Positions 1 through 8,856 are shown, numbered from the stretch's first letter. The stretch is 64,000 nt of DNA from Pseudomonas fluorescens (GCF_902497855.1 NZ_CABVHU010000001.1:248001-312000), one strand, 5' to 3'. The notes: a model not told the origin generated them from the letters alone. A program made the numbers and translations.

Positions 1-619
1 AAGCCTCGTATTCACTACCAAACTGCGCCCTCAACAGCGCTTCTTCAGCATGGATGCGCGCAATCAGCGGGACCATTGTCAGTGCGGTCAGCAACAGGCC
101 GACACCGGAACGAAACGCCAGCGCCCAGCCCACGGCAGTGATCAACATCCCGAGGTAACTGGGGTTGCGCAGGTTGCGGTAGATCCCATCGGTGACCAGG
201 CTATGCCCCGGTTGAATCGCTACCAGCCCACTGAAGCGTTTGCCCAGCACAAACACCGGCCACAGCCGCAGCGCACCGCCGATGATGAACAGCAGGGCGC
301 CGAGCCAGCGAACACCCTCGCCACCGAAGGTCCAGAAATCGATCCGGTCGGTGTAGGCCGGCAAAAAACCGCTCAATATGCCGATCACCCCGAAGGCCGC
401 AAGTACCCAGCGATTGGCCCGGTCTTCCCGTTCGCCGGAGCTCAGGTTGGCCTCGGTGAACAGTGACGCGATCGCCATCACCAGGGTTGCCAGCACCACG
501 ACCACCAGCGGCGCATGGGAAAAAAACGCCGCAAATCCGCCCAGCCCCCACACCGCGAGCCCGAGGTAGGCGAGGGTGGCGACGAGGGCGAACAACGCCA
601 GCCTGGCGGAGATTTTCAT
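1..619 (-). CDS. Isoprenylcysteine carboxylmethyltransferase-like membrane protein (3' end outside window)
   Basis: The gene reads leftward and runs off the window edge, so 206 codons are visible and the C-terminus is missing. It is very hydrophobic, with segments near residues 6-28, 37-55, 71-88 and 104-122. The late part has the ICMT/PEMT signature: a DGIYRNLRNPSYLGM stretch near 144-158, another hydrophobic segment, then an E-E..L...FG-EY tail. Proteins of this fold methylate small molecules or lipids with S-adenosylmethionine at the inner membrane; bacterial members mostly have no known substrate. The start is the ATG at 619, which gives the full first membrane segment. Family is fairly sure, substrate unknown. 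Confidence 0.75.
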   Translation of the reverse strand, partial: MKISARLALFALVATLAYLGLAVWGLGGFAAFFSHAPLVVVVLATLVMAIASLFTEANLSSGEREDRANRWVLAAFGVIGILSGFLPAYTDRIDFWTFGGEGVRWLGALLFIIGGALRLWPVFVLGKRFSGLVAIQPGHSLVTDGIYRNLRNPSYLGMLITAVGWALAFRSGVGLLLTALTMVPLIARIHAEEALLRAQFGSEYEA

Positions 620-682
620 GACGGACCTCCCAAAGGACATACGACACAGTGTAGGAAATCCCAAGCAGACCCCAAGCAGCGC

Positions 683-1630
683 CTACGCAGCGTCGCCAGT
701 CCGGGCATTGCGCCGAATCACCTGTGGCGGCTGGCCGAACGCCCGAAGGAACGCTTCGCGCATGCGCCGACGGTCGCTGAAGCCGGTCTCGACGGCAATC
801 TGATCAAGATTCAGCCGTCCGCGTTCCAGCAACTGTCGGGCGGCTTCCAGGCGCAGGTTCTCGATGGCCTTGGCCGGCGACTGGCCGGTCTCGGCGCGAA
901 AGGCCCGGCTGAATTGCCGAGGACTGAGGCGCGCCACGTCCGCCAGGTGCTCCACCGACAAGGCCTCGGCGAGGTGTTCCCGGGCGTAGCCCAGCACGGT
1001 CTGGATGCGGTCGGATTTCGGCTCCAGGTCCAGCAGTGCCGAGTGCTGCGACTGGCCGCCTGCACGGCGGTGGTACATCACCAGCTTCTGTGCCACGGAA
1101 CGGGCCAGTTCGGCGCCGTGATCCTTTTCCACCATGGCCAGCGCCAGGTCGATGCCGGCGGTCATTCCGGCCGACGTCCAGATCGAACCGTCGATGACGT
1201 AGATGCGGTCTTCTTCGACCTTGATCGACGGGAACCGCGCTTTCAATTCCCGAGCGTACGCCCAATGCGTGGTGGCCCGTCGACCGTCCAGCAAACCGGC
1301 CTGGGCCAGGACGAAGGCGCCGGAGCAGATCGAGGCCGTGCGGCGTGCGGTCTTGACGCTGGCGCGCAGGTAATTCAGTACACCCTCGGGCGCCTGCTGG
1401 AGGATGGCATCGCCGCCGACCACGATTACCGTATCGAACACCCGCTCGTCGAACGCCTCGGTGCCGACACTCAGGCCACCGGAGGCGCGTAGCGCATCGC
1501 CGTGCTCGGACAACACGCTGACCTCATAAAGCGCTTCGCCGGCGCTGAAGTTGGCGTATTCGAACACCGGCATGGCCGCCAGCGCCATGGACTGGAAACC
1601 TTCAAAAACGACAAACGCCACGCAAGTCAT
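683..1630 (-). CDS. GlxA-family transcriptional regulator (DJ-1/PfpI domain + AraC helix-turn-helix)
   Basis: A 315-residue protein with two domains. Residues 1-185 form a DJ-1/PfpI-like (class I amidotransferase-like) sensing domain, including the nucleophile-elbow-like SICSGAF with Cys102. Residues about 215-310 form an AraC-type double helix-turn-helix, with LSPRQFSRAFRAETGQSP in the recognition region. Family members activate catabolic operons (for example ArgR, CdhR and GbdR in Pseudomonas), usually sensing nitrogenous compounds. It is divergent from the SDR gene starting at 1755, with 124 bases between, so that SDR is a plausible target. Ligand unknown. Confidence 0.85.
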   Translation of the reverse strand: MTCVAFVVFEGFQSMALAAMPVFEYANFSAGEALYEVSVLSEHGDALRASGGLSVGTEAFDERVFDTVIVVGGDAILQQAPEGVLNYLRASVKTARRTASICSGAFVLAQAGLLDGRRATTHWAYARELKARFPSIKVEEDRIYVIDGSIWTSAGMTAGIDLALAMVEKDHGAELARSVAQKLVMYHRRAGGQSQHSALLDLEPKSDRIQTVLGYAREHLAEALSVEHLADVARLSPRQFSRAFRAETGQSPAKAIENLRLEAARQLLERGRLNLDQIAVETGFSDRRRMREAFLRAFGQPPQVIRRNARTGDAA

Positions 1631-1754
1631 CGCCAGTTCCTCAAAAGGTCATGTCCTGAAAACGTACTTTAAACGTCATTTGCGACGCGCGTCAGTCCAT
1701 TTATAACGGATCACACCCGGCGAATCTATCGCCTCACTGTGAAGGAAAATCGAC

Positions 1755-2546
1755 ATGGCCCTTTCATCCAAAGGCACCGCACTGGTCACTGGCGCATCAT
1801 CGGGCATCGGCGCAGTCTACGCCGAGCGTCTCGCCCGGCAGGGTTACGACCTGATTCTGGTCGCCCGCAGCCGGAGCAAATTGAACGCCCTCGCCAATCA
1901 GTTGAGCAACCAGACCGGCCGCACGGTGGAGGTGGTCATCGCCGATCTGAAAGACAAAGCCGACCTGCTGCGGGTTGAAGAGATACTGCGCCACGACGCG
2001 AGCATCACCCTGCTGGTCAACAATGCCGGGGTAGGCGCCGTCATGCCATTGCTGGGCAGCCCGGTGGACGACATGGAAGACATGATTACCCTCAACGTCA
2101 CGGCGTTGATGCGTCTGGCTTACGCGGTGGTACCCGGCTTCGTCGCCCGCGGCACCGGAACCGTGATCAACATCGCCTCGATCGTGGCCATCGCTCCGCA
2201 AATTCTCAATGGCGTGTACGGCGGTACCAAGGCCTTCGTCCTGGGCTTGAGCCAGTCGATGCATCACGAGTTGGCCGACAAAGGCGTGCGCATCCAGGCC
2301 GTATTGCCCGGCGCCACGGCCACGGACTTCTGGAGCGAGGCCGGCAACCCGGTGGAAAACCTGCCGCAGGAGATCGTAATGTCCGCCGAGGACATGGTCG
2401 ACGCCGCCCTGGCGGGCCTGGCCCAAGGCGAAGTGGTGACCATTCCCGGCCTGCACGACGGCGAGCAGTGGGACCGCTATGAAAGCCAGCGCAAAACGCT
2501 GGCCGGGTTGTTCGGCAACTCCACGGCGGCACCGCGTTATCGCTGA
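1755..2546 (+). CDS. SDR-family oxidoreductase
   Basis: A 263-residue classical short-chain dehydrogenase/reductase. The nucleotide-binding TGASSGIG is at 12-19, NNAG at 89-92, and the catalytic Ser142, Tyr155 and Lys159 (YGGTK) are all present. An Arg-rich stretch after strand 2 (VARSRSKL) suggests NADP(H) preference. It is expected to reduce or oxidise a carbonyl/alcohol pair in the cytoplasm; the substrate cannot be told. It lies alone, divergent from the GlxA-type regulator. The start has a GAAGGA ribosome-binding site (positions 1740-1745). Confidence 0.85.
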   Translation: MALSSKGTALVTGASSGIGAVYAERLARQGYDLILVARSRSKLNALANQLSNQTGRTVEVVIADLKDKADLLRVEEILRHDASITLLVNNAGVGAVMPLLGSPVDDMEDMITLNVTALMRLAYAVVPGFVARGTGTVINIASIVAIAPQILNGVYGGTKAFVLGLSQSMHHELADKGVRIQAVLPGATATDFWSEAGNPVENLPQEIVMSAEDMVDAALAGLAQGEVVTIPGLHDGEQWDRYESQRKTLAGLFGNSTAAPRYR

Positions 2547-2652
2547 CACGACAAGTCCGGGGGCCGGGGTGAACTAAGCTAGGGTAATGAGCGTTCACCC
2601 TTGGCTCGTTGAAACGATCGAGGAGCCGGTGGCGTGCCAAAGGGGAGCCACC

Positions 2653-3582
2653 ATGCTTCACATCAGAACACCCTTGATTCTGCACCCAGGCCTGTCGACT
2701 CCGACCCGGCGCATCTGGCTCAAGCTGGAAAACCTGCAACCCAGCGGCTCGTTCAAGTTGCGCGGCATGGGGCTGTTGTGTACCCAGGCAAAGGCGCAGG
2801 GCAAGCGCAAAGTGGTTTGCCCCTCCGCTGGCAACGCCGGTTTCGCCACGGCCGTGGCCGCCGCCACCCTGGGCCTGAAAGCCTGCATCGTGGTGCCGCA
2901 TACCACCCCGGAAGCCACCCGCGCCAGAATCCGCAAGACCGGTGCCGAGGTGATCGTGCATGGCAAGGTCTGGGACGATGCCAATCAAAAGGCCATGGAG
3001 CTGGCACAAGGCACGCACACCGAATACGTGCCGGCCTTTGATCATCCGGTGTTGTGGGAGGGGCACAGCAGCATAATCGACGAAATCCTCGAGGACTGTC
3101 CTCAGGTCGATACCCTGGTGACGTCGGTCGGGGGCGGTGGCTTGCTGGCGGGGATCCTCACCGGCTTGATCCGCCATGGCCGCATGGACTGCCGGATCGT
3201 CGCCTGCGAAACCCAGGGCGCCGCTTCTTTCTCGGCGGCGCTGGCTGCCGGGCATCCGGTCCGGTTGCCGCGTATCGACACCGTCGCCACTTCGCTCGGC
3301 GCGGCTCAGGTCGCCGCCTGGCCGCTGCAGCACATCCACGATTTTGCTCACCAATGCGTGGTGCTCAGCGATGACGAGGCGATCATGGGCGTGGTGCGTT
3401 ATGCCAACGACCTGCGACAGTTGGTCGAACCGGCGTGCGGGGTTTCATTGGCGATCGGCTACCTGGACCATCCGGCGATTGCCGATGCCCGGGACGTGGT
3501 GATCGTGGTGTGTGGCGGAGTGAACATCAGTGCGCAGAAGGTTGCCGGGTGGGCGCGCCTGTCCACCGTGAGCGAAAAGTAG
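2653..3582 (+). CDS. PLP-dependent lyase, serine/threonine dehydratase-like
   Basis: A 309-residue fold-type II pyridoxal-phosphate enzyme. The Schiff-base lysine is Lys35 in SGSFKLRG, the substrate-binding loop is SAGN at 58-61, and the phosphate-binding glycine loop is GGGG at 160-163. These match the serine/threonine dehydratase branch, which deaminates hydroxy amino acids to 2-oxo acids. It lacks a C-terminal ACT domain, so it resembles a catabolic rather than a biosynthetic dehydratase. An in-frame ATG at 2587 exists, but the ATG at 2653 is preceded by AAGGGGAG and begins where the family begins. Substrate specificity is not readable. Confidence 0.75.
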   Translation: MLHIRTPLILHPGLSTPTRRIWLKLENLQPSGSFKLRGMGLLCTQAKAQGKRKVVCPSAGNAGFATAVAAATLGLKACIVVPHTTPEATRARIRKTGAEVIVHGKVWDDANQKAMELAQGTHTEYVPAFDHPVLWEGHSSIIDEILEDCPQVDTLVTSVGGGGLLAGILTGLIRHGRMDCRIVACETQGAASFSAALAAGHPVRLPRIDTVATSLGAAQVAAWPLQHIHDFAHQCVVLSDDEAIMGVVRYANDLRQLVEPACGVSLAIGYLDHPAIADARDVVIVVCGGVNISAQKVAGWARLSTVSEK

Positions 3583-3643
3583 CGTGAAGCGAAGGCAGGG
3601 CCGGAAACGCTATTGAGGTTTCACCAGCCCCACCGCTACTTTT
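3575..3643. terminator. Candidate bidirectional terminator between convergent genes
   Basis: A perfect 10-base complementarity, AAAAGTAGCG (3575-3584) with CGCTACTTTT (3634-3643), brackets 49 bases that carry a smaller nested stem (GTGAA with TTCAC). A run of T follows on the + strand and a run of A precedes it, so it could stop transcription from both sides of the convergent pair. The long loop makes this uncertain. Confidence 0.35.
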
Positions 3644-3665
3644 TCAGCTTTCGTGGATTGGCAGG

Positions 3666-3983
3666 CTATTGACCGGCAGGCATGCCTTCCTGCACCAGGA
3701 TGGCTCGGGCCAGGTCTTCATCGCTTGCCTGCAGGCCAGGATTATTCTGACGAACCTGCTGCAACACCGACTCCAGGTACACCCCACGAATCGTGCCGCC
3801 ACTGGCCACGAAGCTGGAAGCGTCATCCCGGGCCGGAATCATCATTTTGTCATCCTTGAAGGTCGAATACAGGGACGCGGAAAGACCCGCCGAGGTGGCG
3901 ACATCGCCTGCATCCACATCGGCCAGGGCCGAACCGACGGGCAAGCAAAGCACTAGCGAAGAGATGAGAAACAGACGGCGCAT
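3666..3983 (-). CDS. DUF2388-containing small exported protein
   Basis: A 105-residue protein with a cleavable signal peptide (MRRLFLISSLVLCLPVGSALA, about 21 residues), followed by the DUF2388 core: ATSA, LYSTFKDDKM, ARDDASSFVASGGTIRG and LARAIL. Pseudomonas genomes usually carry several paralogues, thought to be periplasmic and of unknown function. The reading frame extends upstream, but GGAGGA lies six bases before the ATG at 3983 and the signal peptide begins there. It is convergent with the PLP-enzyme gene. Confidence 0.8.
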   Translation of the reverse strand: MRRLFLISSLVLCLPVGSALADVDAGDVATSAGLSASLYSTFKDDKMMIPARDDASSFVASGGTIRGVYLESVLQQVRQNNPGLQASDEDLARAILVQEGMPAGQ

Positions 3984-4099
3984 GACGGAGTCCTCCGAAA
4001 GCATGAAGCGTAAAGGAAGTGCTACATACCTTAAGATGCCTGATGGCACTCAGTAGTTCCTTGCCGCGCAAACTATCACTTCAACCAATAACCGCGATC

Positions 4100-4196
4100 C
4101 CCTGTAGGAGCTGGCTTGCCAGCGAAAGCGGTGTGTCAGACGACAGATGTGTTGAATGACACACCGCTTTCGCTGGCAAGCCAGCTCCTACACGGG
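4100..4196. repeat. REPIN: two inverted REP sequences
   Basis: Two REP arms (GTAGGAGCTGGCTTGCCAGC and its inverse) enclose a short spacer. Complementarity extends inward through GCGGTGTGTCA. This fills most of the 316-base gap 3984-4299. The remainder is a short promoter-like region before the cyclase gene. Confidence 0.9.
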
Positions 4197-4299
4197 CCAC
4201 TCGTGCCAATCCAGAACAATTGTATTGCCCGTACCTGTCTGTTTCCCCACCGCAGGGCTGCGTACCTTGGGTTCATTGCAACCAGACAAGGCCCTCCCC

Positions 4300-5238
4300 A
4301 TGCTGAACCGATTGGTACTGCCGTTTACCCTGTTGTTCACCCTCAATGCCGCCTACGCCGCGGAGACCGAAAAATGGTATCCGTCGAAATACGGCGCCCA
4401 GGATGAGATCGGCGCGCTGAATCTGTTGAACGCCGAGTCGGTGCTCAACGCCGCGAAACTGATCAAGACCGGCAAAACCTACCCCTTGGCCGTGCCCATC
4501 GATAAAAACCTGCCGGCCTTCCGCCATCGCAGTTTTCATCTGACCAACATCCAGCCCGGCGAAGCCGGCGGCACCACCATGGGGCCGAACAAATTCACCT
4601 TCAACGACGAACTGGTGGTGGGCTGGACCGGTGTCGGCACCCAACTCAACGGCATCGGCCACATCGGCATCGACAACGTCTATTACAACGGCAACCGCGC
4701 CGCGGACTTCGTGACCGTGGAAGGGGTGCAGAAACTCGGCATCGAGAAAGTCCCGCCGATCGTCACCCGTGGCGTGGTGCTGGACATGACGGCGGTGTAC
4801 GGCAGCGCGATCGTGCCGGAGAAAACCGAGTTCAGCGTCGCCGATATCCAGAAAGCCCTGGACCTGCAAGGCATCACTATCCAGAAAGGCGACGTGGTGC
4901 TGTTCAACACCGGGTGGCTCGAGCTGCTGGGCAAGGACAACGAGAAATTCCTCGCCGTGGAACCGGGCATCGGCATGGCGGCGGCCAAGTGGCTGGCGGA
5001 CAAACAGATCGTCGCGTTCGGCGGCGATACCTGGGCCTCGGAAATCTACCCGGGCAAAGACGGCCAGGAGTTTCCGGTCAATCAATTCATGCTGGCCAAG
5101 AACGGCATCTACAACCTCGAGCTGATCGACAGCCGCGCGCTGGTCAGGGACAAGGCCTGGGAGTTCATGTTCGTCCTCGGGCAGCCGCTGTACAAGGGCT
5201 CGACCCAGGTCAACATCAACCCGGTGGCGATTCGCTGA
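4300..5238 (+). CDS. Exported cyclase-family hydrolase (kynurenine formamidase fold)
   Basis: A 312-residue protein with a signal peptide (residues 1-20, ending AAYA). The mature part is a PF04199 cyclase-family domain, related to kynurenine formamidases and other metal-dependent amide/lactone hydrolases. The metal-site region reads GTQLNGIGHIG near residues 110-120 instead of the classic HxGTHxDxP, a departure also seen in GTQ-type subfamilies except for Asn where Asp is usual. It starts a presumptive catabolic cluster. The ATG at 4300 was preferred over the longer frame because it begins the signal peptide. Substrate unknown. Confidence 0.75.
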   Translation: MLNRLVLPFTLLFTLNAAYAAETEKWYPSKYGAQDEIGALNLLNAESVLNAAKLIKTGKTYPLAVPIDKNLPAFRHRSFHLTNIQPGEAGGTTMGPNKFTFNDELVVGWTGVGTQLNGIGHIGIDNVYYNGNRAADFVTVEGVQKLGIEKVPPIVTRGVVLDMTAVYGSAIVPEKTEFSVADIQKALDLQGITIQKGDVVLFNTGWLELLGKDNEKFLAVEPGIGMAAAKWLADKQIVAFGGDTWASEIYPGKDGQEFPVNQFMLAKNGIYNLELIDSRALVRDKAWEFMFVLGQPLYKGSTQVNINPVAIR

Positions 5239-5257
5239 CACCCACCTTTAACTCGCA

Positions 5258-5295
5258 ACGGGCCCGGGGATGACTTCATCGCCTGGCCCGTTTTT
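5258..5295 (+). terminator. Rho-independent terminator after the cyclase gene
   Basis: The stem ACGGGCC (5258-5264) pairs with GGCCCGT (5285-5291) and is followed by TTTT. It separates the cyclase gene from the downstream LysR gene, so the two probably have separate promoters or only partial read-through. Confidence 0.75.
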
Positions 5296-5326
5296 GTCGT
5301 TGGATTGTCCTTTGAAGAGAGAACAT

Positions 5327-6262
5327 ATGGATAAGGTTCCTTCCCTTTGCAGTATTGCGGCACGCCTGCGCCTCAAACAATTGCGCCTGCTGATCGCGCT
5401 GGATGATCGCGGCTCCTTGCACAAGGCCGCCGAGCACATTTCGATTTCCCAGTCCGGCGCCACCAAGGCCTTGCATGAAGTCGAGTCGATGATCGGCATG
5501 CCGTTGTTCGAACGCCAGCCCAAAGGCCTGGTGGCCAATGAAATGGGCCGGTGCATGATTCGTTATGCGCGGCTGATCTACAGCGACGTTGCGCACCTGC
5601 GCGAAGAAATGCTCAGCATCATGCAGGGCCAGGGTGGGCGGCTGTCGGTGGGGGTCATCATGGGCGCCGTGCCCTTGTTGAGCCGGGCCTTGACCGAGCT
5701 GCGGCTCAAGCAGCCGCAGCTGTCGGTCGAACTGGTGGAAAACACCAGCGCCACCTTGCTCGGCTTGCTGGATCAGGGACGGCTGGACCTGGCCATTTGC
5801 CGCGCCAGCGTCGGCCAGCGCTCGGCCACTTACGACTGCATCGAATTGACCGAGGAACCCTTGGCGGTGGTCGCCAGCAAGCACCACCCGCTGGCCGCTG
5901 CCCAGGCGTTGCAGCTGTCGCAGCTTAGCGATTACCGCTGGGTGGTCTACCCCAAGGACATGCCGATGCGCCAGGCCCTGGAGCGTGAACTCAACGAGGC
6001 GGGCCTGCAGGTGCCGCGTTATCCGCTGGAAACCTCGTCGACCTTCGCCACCATCCTGCTGGTGCAGCAGGATCCGACCCTGTTGGCGGTGATCCCGGTG
6101 GAAGTCGCCGAATTCTGCGAGCAGTTCGACCTGCTGGTGAAACTGCCGGTGTCGCTGCGGGCCTTGATCGAACCTTATGGCGTGATCAGCCGGGCCGGCG
6201 CCGACCTGTCGCCGGCGGCGGCCCTGCTGATCCACGAATTGCAGCAGGGCCTGACTGCTTGA
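5327..6262 (+). CDS. LysR-family transcriptional regulator
   Basis: A 311-residue LysR-type regulator. The winged helix-turn-helix covers residues about 12-75 (LKQLRLLIALDDRGSLHKAAEHISISQSGATKALHEVE), followed by a periplasmic-binding-protein-like effector domain. The subtype resembles GbpR/PcaQ-like regulators of aromatic or sugar-acid catabolism. It lies between the cyclase gene and the convergent NIPSNAP/alcohol dehydrogenase pair and probably controls this cluster. The ATG at 5327 was chosen over an upstream one because GAAGAGAG precedes it and the family starts near there. Confidence 0.85.
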   Translation: MDKVPSLCSIAARLRLKQLRLLIALDDRGSLHKAAEHISISQSGATKALHEVESMIGMPLFERQPKGLVANEMGRCMIRYARLIYSDVAHLREEMLSIMQGQGGRLSVGVIMGAVPLLSRALTELRLKQPQLSVELVENTSATLLGLLDQGRLDLAICRASVGQRSATYDCIELTEEPLAVVASKHHPLAAAQALQLSQLSDYRWVVYPKDMPMRQALERELNEAGLQVPRYPLETSSTFATILLVQQDPTLLAVIPVEVAEFCEQFDLLVKLPVSLRALIEPYGVISRAGADLSPAAALLIHELQQGLTA

Positions 6263-6304
6263 TCACGATCGGGCTTTGTGTCGGCTGTCGGTCAGGTTCA
6301 GGGG

Positions 6305-6619
6305 TTATTTAATTGGGGAGAAATCAGCTGGAATCAGCAATTTCGATTCCATCTTTTCCAGCATCGGGAATGCGATCGGCACAAAGCCCTCAAGCCAGTC
6401 CGGATCCTGATACAGCGCGGCGCGTTTGTTGATCCGCTCATCCAGGCTCTCGTAGGCCCAGATGTGGATCACCTGGTTGAGCTCGCCGATTTCCGTGTAC
6501 CACCAGCCCACCAGGGTGGCGTAGCGGGAGATCACCGGCAGGCCGTTTTCCTCGAAGTGCTTGAGGTAGGTCTGCATCTTGCCGATCTGAATCGTGTAGG
6601 TGCGCATTTCGTAAAACAT
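6305..6619 (-). CDS. NIPSNAP-family protein
   Basis: A 104-residue single-domain protein of the NIPSNAP family (dimeric alpha/beta barrel). Typical features are the YEMRTYTIQIGKMQTYL start, the GWWYTEIGELNQVIHIWAYESLDER centre and a YQDPDW segment. Bacterial members often sit in catabolic operons and resemble small monooxygenases or isomerases, but activity is rarely shown. It is 13 bases downstream of the Fe-alcohol dehydrogenase on the same strand, so the two are almost certainly co-transcribed. Confidence 0.85.
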   Translation of the reverse strand: MFYEMRTYTIQIGKMQTYLKHFEENGLPVISRYATLVGWWYTEIGELNQVIHIWAYESLDERINKRAALYQDPDWLEGFVPIAFPMLEKMESKLLIPADFSPIK

Positions 6620-6632
6620 GGGATGTGTTCTC

Positions 6633-7799
6633 TCAGGAATGAATGCCGTGGAAAGCGTTGCCGATGATCCGTTCGATGTCGGCGGCGGTGGTCAGGCGCG
6701 GGTTGACCAGCACGTTGCCGCTGCGCATCGAGTCGCTGACCATCTGCGGCATGTGGTCCAGGTCCACGCCCAGGTCCTTGATGTTGTCGGGAATGCCGAT
6801 GGCCTGGTTCAGCGCCACCACGTGCTCCACGACTTTGTGCCCGGCGCGGGCGGGGCTCAGGCCGTCGACGTTCTCGCCCATGGCGATAGCGATCTCGCGA
6901 AACAATTCCGGGCAGGCCGCCAGGTTGTATTCGATGACATAGGGCAGCAGCGTGGCATTGGCGATGCCATGGGGAATGTTGAACACTCCGCCGAAGGTGT
7001 GAGAGATCGCATGCACGTTACCCAGCTTCGATTGGGCGAACGCCACCCCGGCGAGGAACGAACCGAGCAGCATCTGCTCCCGGGCGTGCAAGTCCGAGCC
7101 GCTGAAAAACGCTTTCGGCAGATGCGTGCAGATCATCTTGATCGCTTGCAGGGCCAGCGCCTGGCTGACCGGGTTGGCTTGCTTGGAGACGTAGGATTCG
7201 ATGGCATGGGTCAAGGCATCCATGCCTGTGGCGGCGGTGATCGACGGCGGCAACTTCAGGGTCAGCTCGGCATCGAGAATCGCCAGTTTCGGAAACAGCG
7301 CCGGGCTGATGATCACCGTCTTGAACAGGGTCTTGGTGTTGGTAAACACCGTGGACGCGGTGCATTCGCTGCCGGTGCCGGAGGTGGTCGGAATCGCAAA
7401 AATCGGCAGTGGCGGCTGCAGCAGTTTGTCGTAGCCTTCGTAGTCGAGGATGTTGCCGGGGTTGGTGGCCATGGCCGCGACCCCCTTGGCGGTGTCGATG
7501 CTACTGCCGCCACCGACGCCGATCACCGAATCGCAGTCATGGTTTTTCAGGAACGCCACGGCACGCTCCAGCACGTCGGTCGTGGGGTTGGGCTCGACCC
7601 CGGAAAACACTTCGTAGCTGATTTCGCTTTTGGCCAGCGAGGCAAAAAAGCCTTCCAGCACGCCCGACGCGATCAGCCCTTGATCGGTGACCACCAGCAG
7701 TTTTCTGCGCACATGGGGCTTGAGCAATTCGCCGGCCTGACGCACCAGGCCGTTACCGCTCTTCAAGGTCGTGGGGAAGTAAAACTGAAACGGGTTCAT
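6633..7799 (-). CDS. Iron-containing (type III) alcohol dehydrogenase
   Basis: A 388-residue enzyme of usual length for the family. The NAD-binding GGGSSIDTAK is at about 96-105; the metal ligands lie in DALTHAIESYVS and in HAISHTFGGVFNIPHGIANA. It should interconvert an alcohol and an aldehyde or ketone using NAD(P) and a divalent metal. It is the first gene of a minus-strand pair with the NIPSNAP gene and is divergent from the SDR at 7954, sharing a 154-base control region. The substrate presumably belongs to the neighbouring catabolic pathway. Confidence 0.9.
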   Translation of the reverse strand: MNPFQFYFPTTLKSGNGLVRQAGELLKPHVRRKLLVVTDQGLIASGVLEGFFASLAKSEISYEVFSGVEPNPTTDVLERAVAFLKNHDCDSVIGVGGGSSIDTAKGVAAMATNPGNILDYEGYDKLLQPPLPIFAIPTTSGTGSECTASTVFTNTKTLFKTVIISPALFPKLAILDAELTLKLPPSITAATGMDALTHAIESYVSKQANPVSQALALQAIKMICTHLPKAFFSGSDLHAREQMLLGSFLAGVAFAQSKLGNVHAISHTFGGVFNIPHGIANATLLPYVIEYNLAACPELFREIAIAMGENVDGLSPARAGHKVVEHVVALNQAIGIPDNIKDLGVDLDHMPQMVSDSMRSGNVLVNPRLTTAADIERIIGNAFHGIHS

Positions 7800-7874
7800 G
7801 GGTTTCTCCGGTTCTTATTGGTGCGCAAACACTAATAAGCGCCGCAGACGGCCGATAATGAAAAGGTCTGATCC

Positions 7875-7884
7875 GGTGATCACC
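7875..7884. promoter_or_regulatory. Palindrome GGTGATCACC in a divergent control region
   Basis: A perfect 10-base palindrome lies midway between the divergent alcohol dehydrogenase and SDR genes. A related GGTGATCCCCC occurs at about 8763-8773 ahead of the MFS gene. It could be an operator for the cluster's LysR regulator; this is inference from position only. Confidence 0.35.
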
Positions 7885-7953
7885 CTTTGTCATCCCCCGC
7901 CGAGCCGGGTTGCAGTGGTAACTTAAGGTTTTACAACGGTCAGGAGCAGGGTC

Positions 7954-8742
7954 ATGGAATTGGGAATAACGGGGCGCTGGGCGATCGTCTGTGCCGCCAG
8001 CAAGGGCCTGGGACTGGCCTGTGCGCGGGCCTTGGCGAAGGAGGGCGTCAATCTGGTGATCAACGCCCGCGGTAATGACACCTTGCAGGCTGCCGCCACC
8101 GAATTGCGCCAACTGGCACCGGGCATCGAAGTGCGCACGGTGGCCGGGGACATCAGCGAGCCGGCGGTGCGTGAGCAGGTATTGGCCGCCTGTGCGCAGG
8201 TGGACATCCTGGTCAATAACGCAGGCGGGCCGCCACCGGGGGACTTCCGCGACTGGCAGCGCGAGGACTGGCTGAAGGCGCTGGATGCCAACATGCTGGC
8301 GCCCATCGAGCTGATCAAGGCTTGCGTCGATGGCATGGCCGAGCGCGGTTTCGGGCGTATCGTCAACATCACTTCCGGCGCGGTGAAGGCGCCGATCGAT
8401 GTGCTTGGCCTGTCCAATGGAGCGCGCAGCGGGCTGACCGGTTTCATCGCCGGGCTCGCGCGGCAGTCGCGGCTGGCAGGCAACAACGTGACCATCAACA
8501 ACTTGCTGCCGGGGCCGTTCGAGACCGAGCGCCTGCACAAGACCTTGAGCGCTGCCGCCGACGCCAACGGCACCAGTGTCGACAGCATCAGCGAACAGCG
8601 GCGCAAACATGTTCCGGCCCAGCGCTTCGGCCAGCCCGATGAGTTCGGCGCTTATTGCGCGTTCATCTGCAGCGCCCACGCCGGCTTCCTCACCGGGCAA
8701 AACCTGTTGCTGGACGGCGGCAGTTACCCCGGAACCTTCTGA
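7954..8742 (+). CDS. SDR-family protein with replaced catalytic Tyr/Lys
   Basis: A 262-residue SDR-fold protein. The nucleotide-binding motif is AASKGLG (14-20) rather than TGxxxGIG, NNAG is kept at 88-91, and Ser141 is present. At the usual YxxxK position the sequence is SNGAR, placing Ser154 where Tyr and Arg158 where Lys are expected. This pattern is known in a subgroup of beta-ketoacyl-reductase-like SDRs, so the protein is not necessarily inactive. It is divergent from the Fe-alcohol dehydrogenase and upstream of the MFS transporter. Confidence 0.8.
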   Translation: MELGITGRWAIVCAASKGLGLACARALAKEGVNLVINARGNDTLQAAATELRQLAPGIEVRTVAGDISEPAVREQVLAACAQVDILVNNAGGPPPGDFRDWQREDWLKALDANMLAPIELIKACVDGMAERGFGRIVNITSGAVKAPIDVLGLSNGARSGLTGFIAGLARQSRLAGNNVTINNLLPGPFETERLHKTLSAAADANGTSVDSISEQRRKHVPAQRFGQPDEFGAYCAFICSAHAGFLTGQNLLLDGGSYPGTF

Positions 8743-8856
8743 TCTTTGGGGGGATGACGTTCGGTGATCCCCCAATCAGATCCCCTCATTATTCAGCAGT
8801 CGGGCGCGTGATTAGAGTGGAGCCGCTTTTCTCCACAACAATAAAGAGCGCCCCCC

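Noticed and set aside
50..1492. Plus-strand frames (138 and 325 codons) over the ICMT-like and GlxA genes
   Set aside because: Low-complexity antisense products; the minus-strand readings give complete recognisable families.
4100..4196. Possible CRISPR repeat or terminator
   Set aside because: Only one pair of inverted arms of the REP type that recurs all over the window; no regularly spaced direct repeats.
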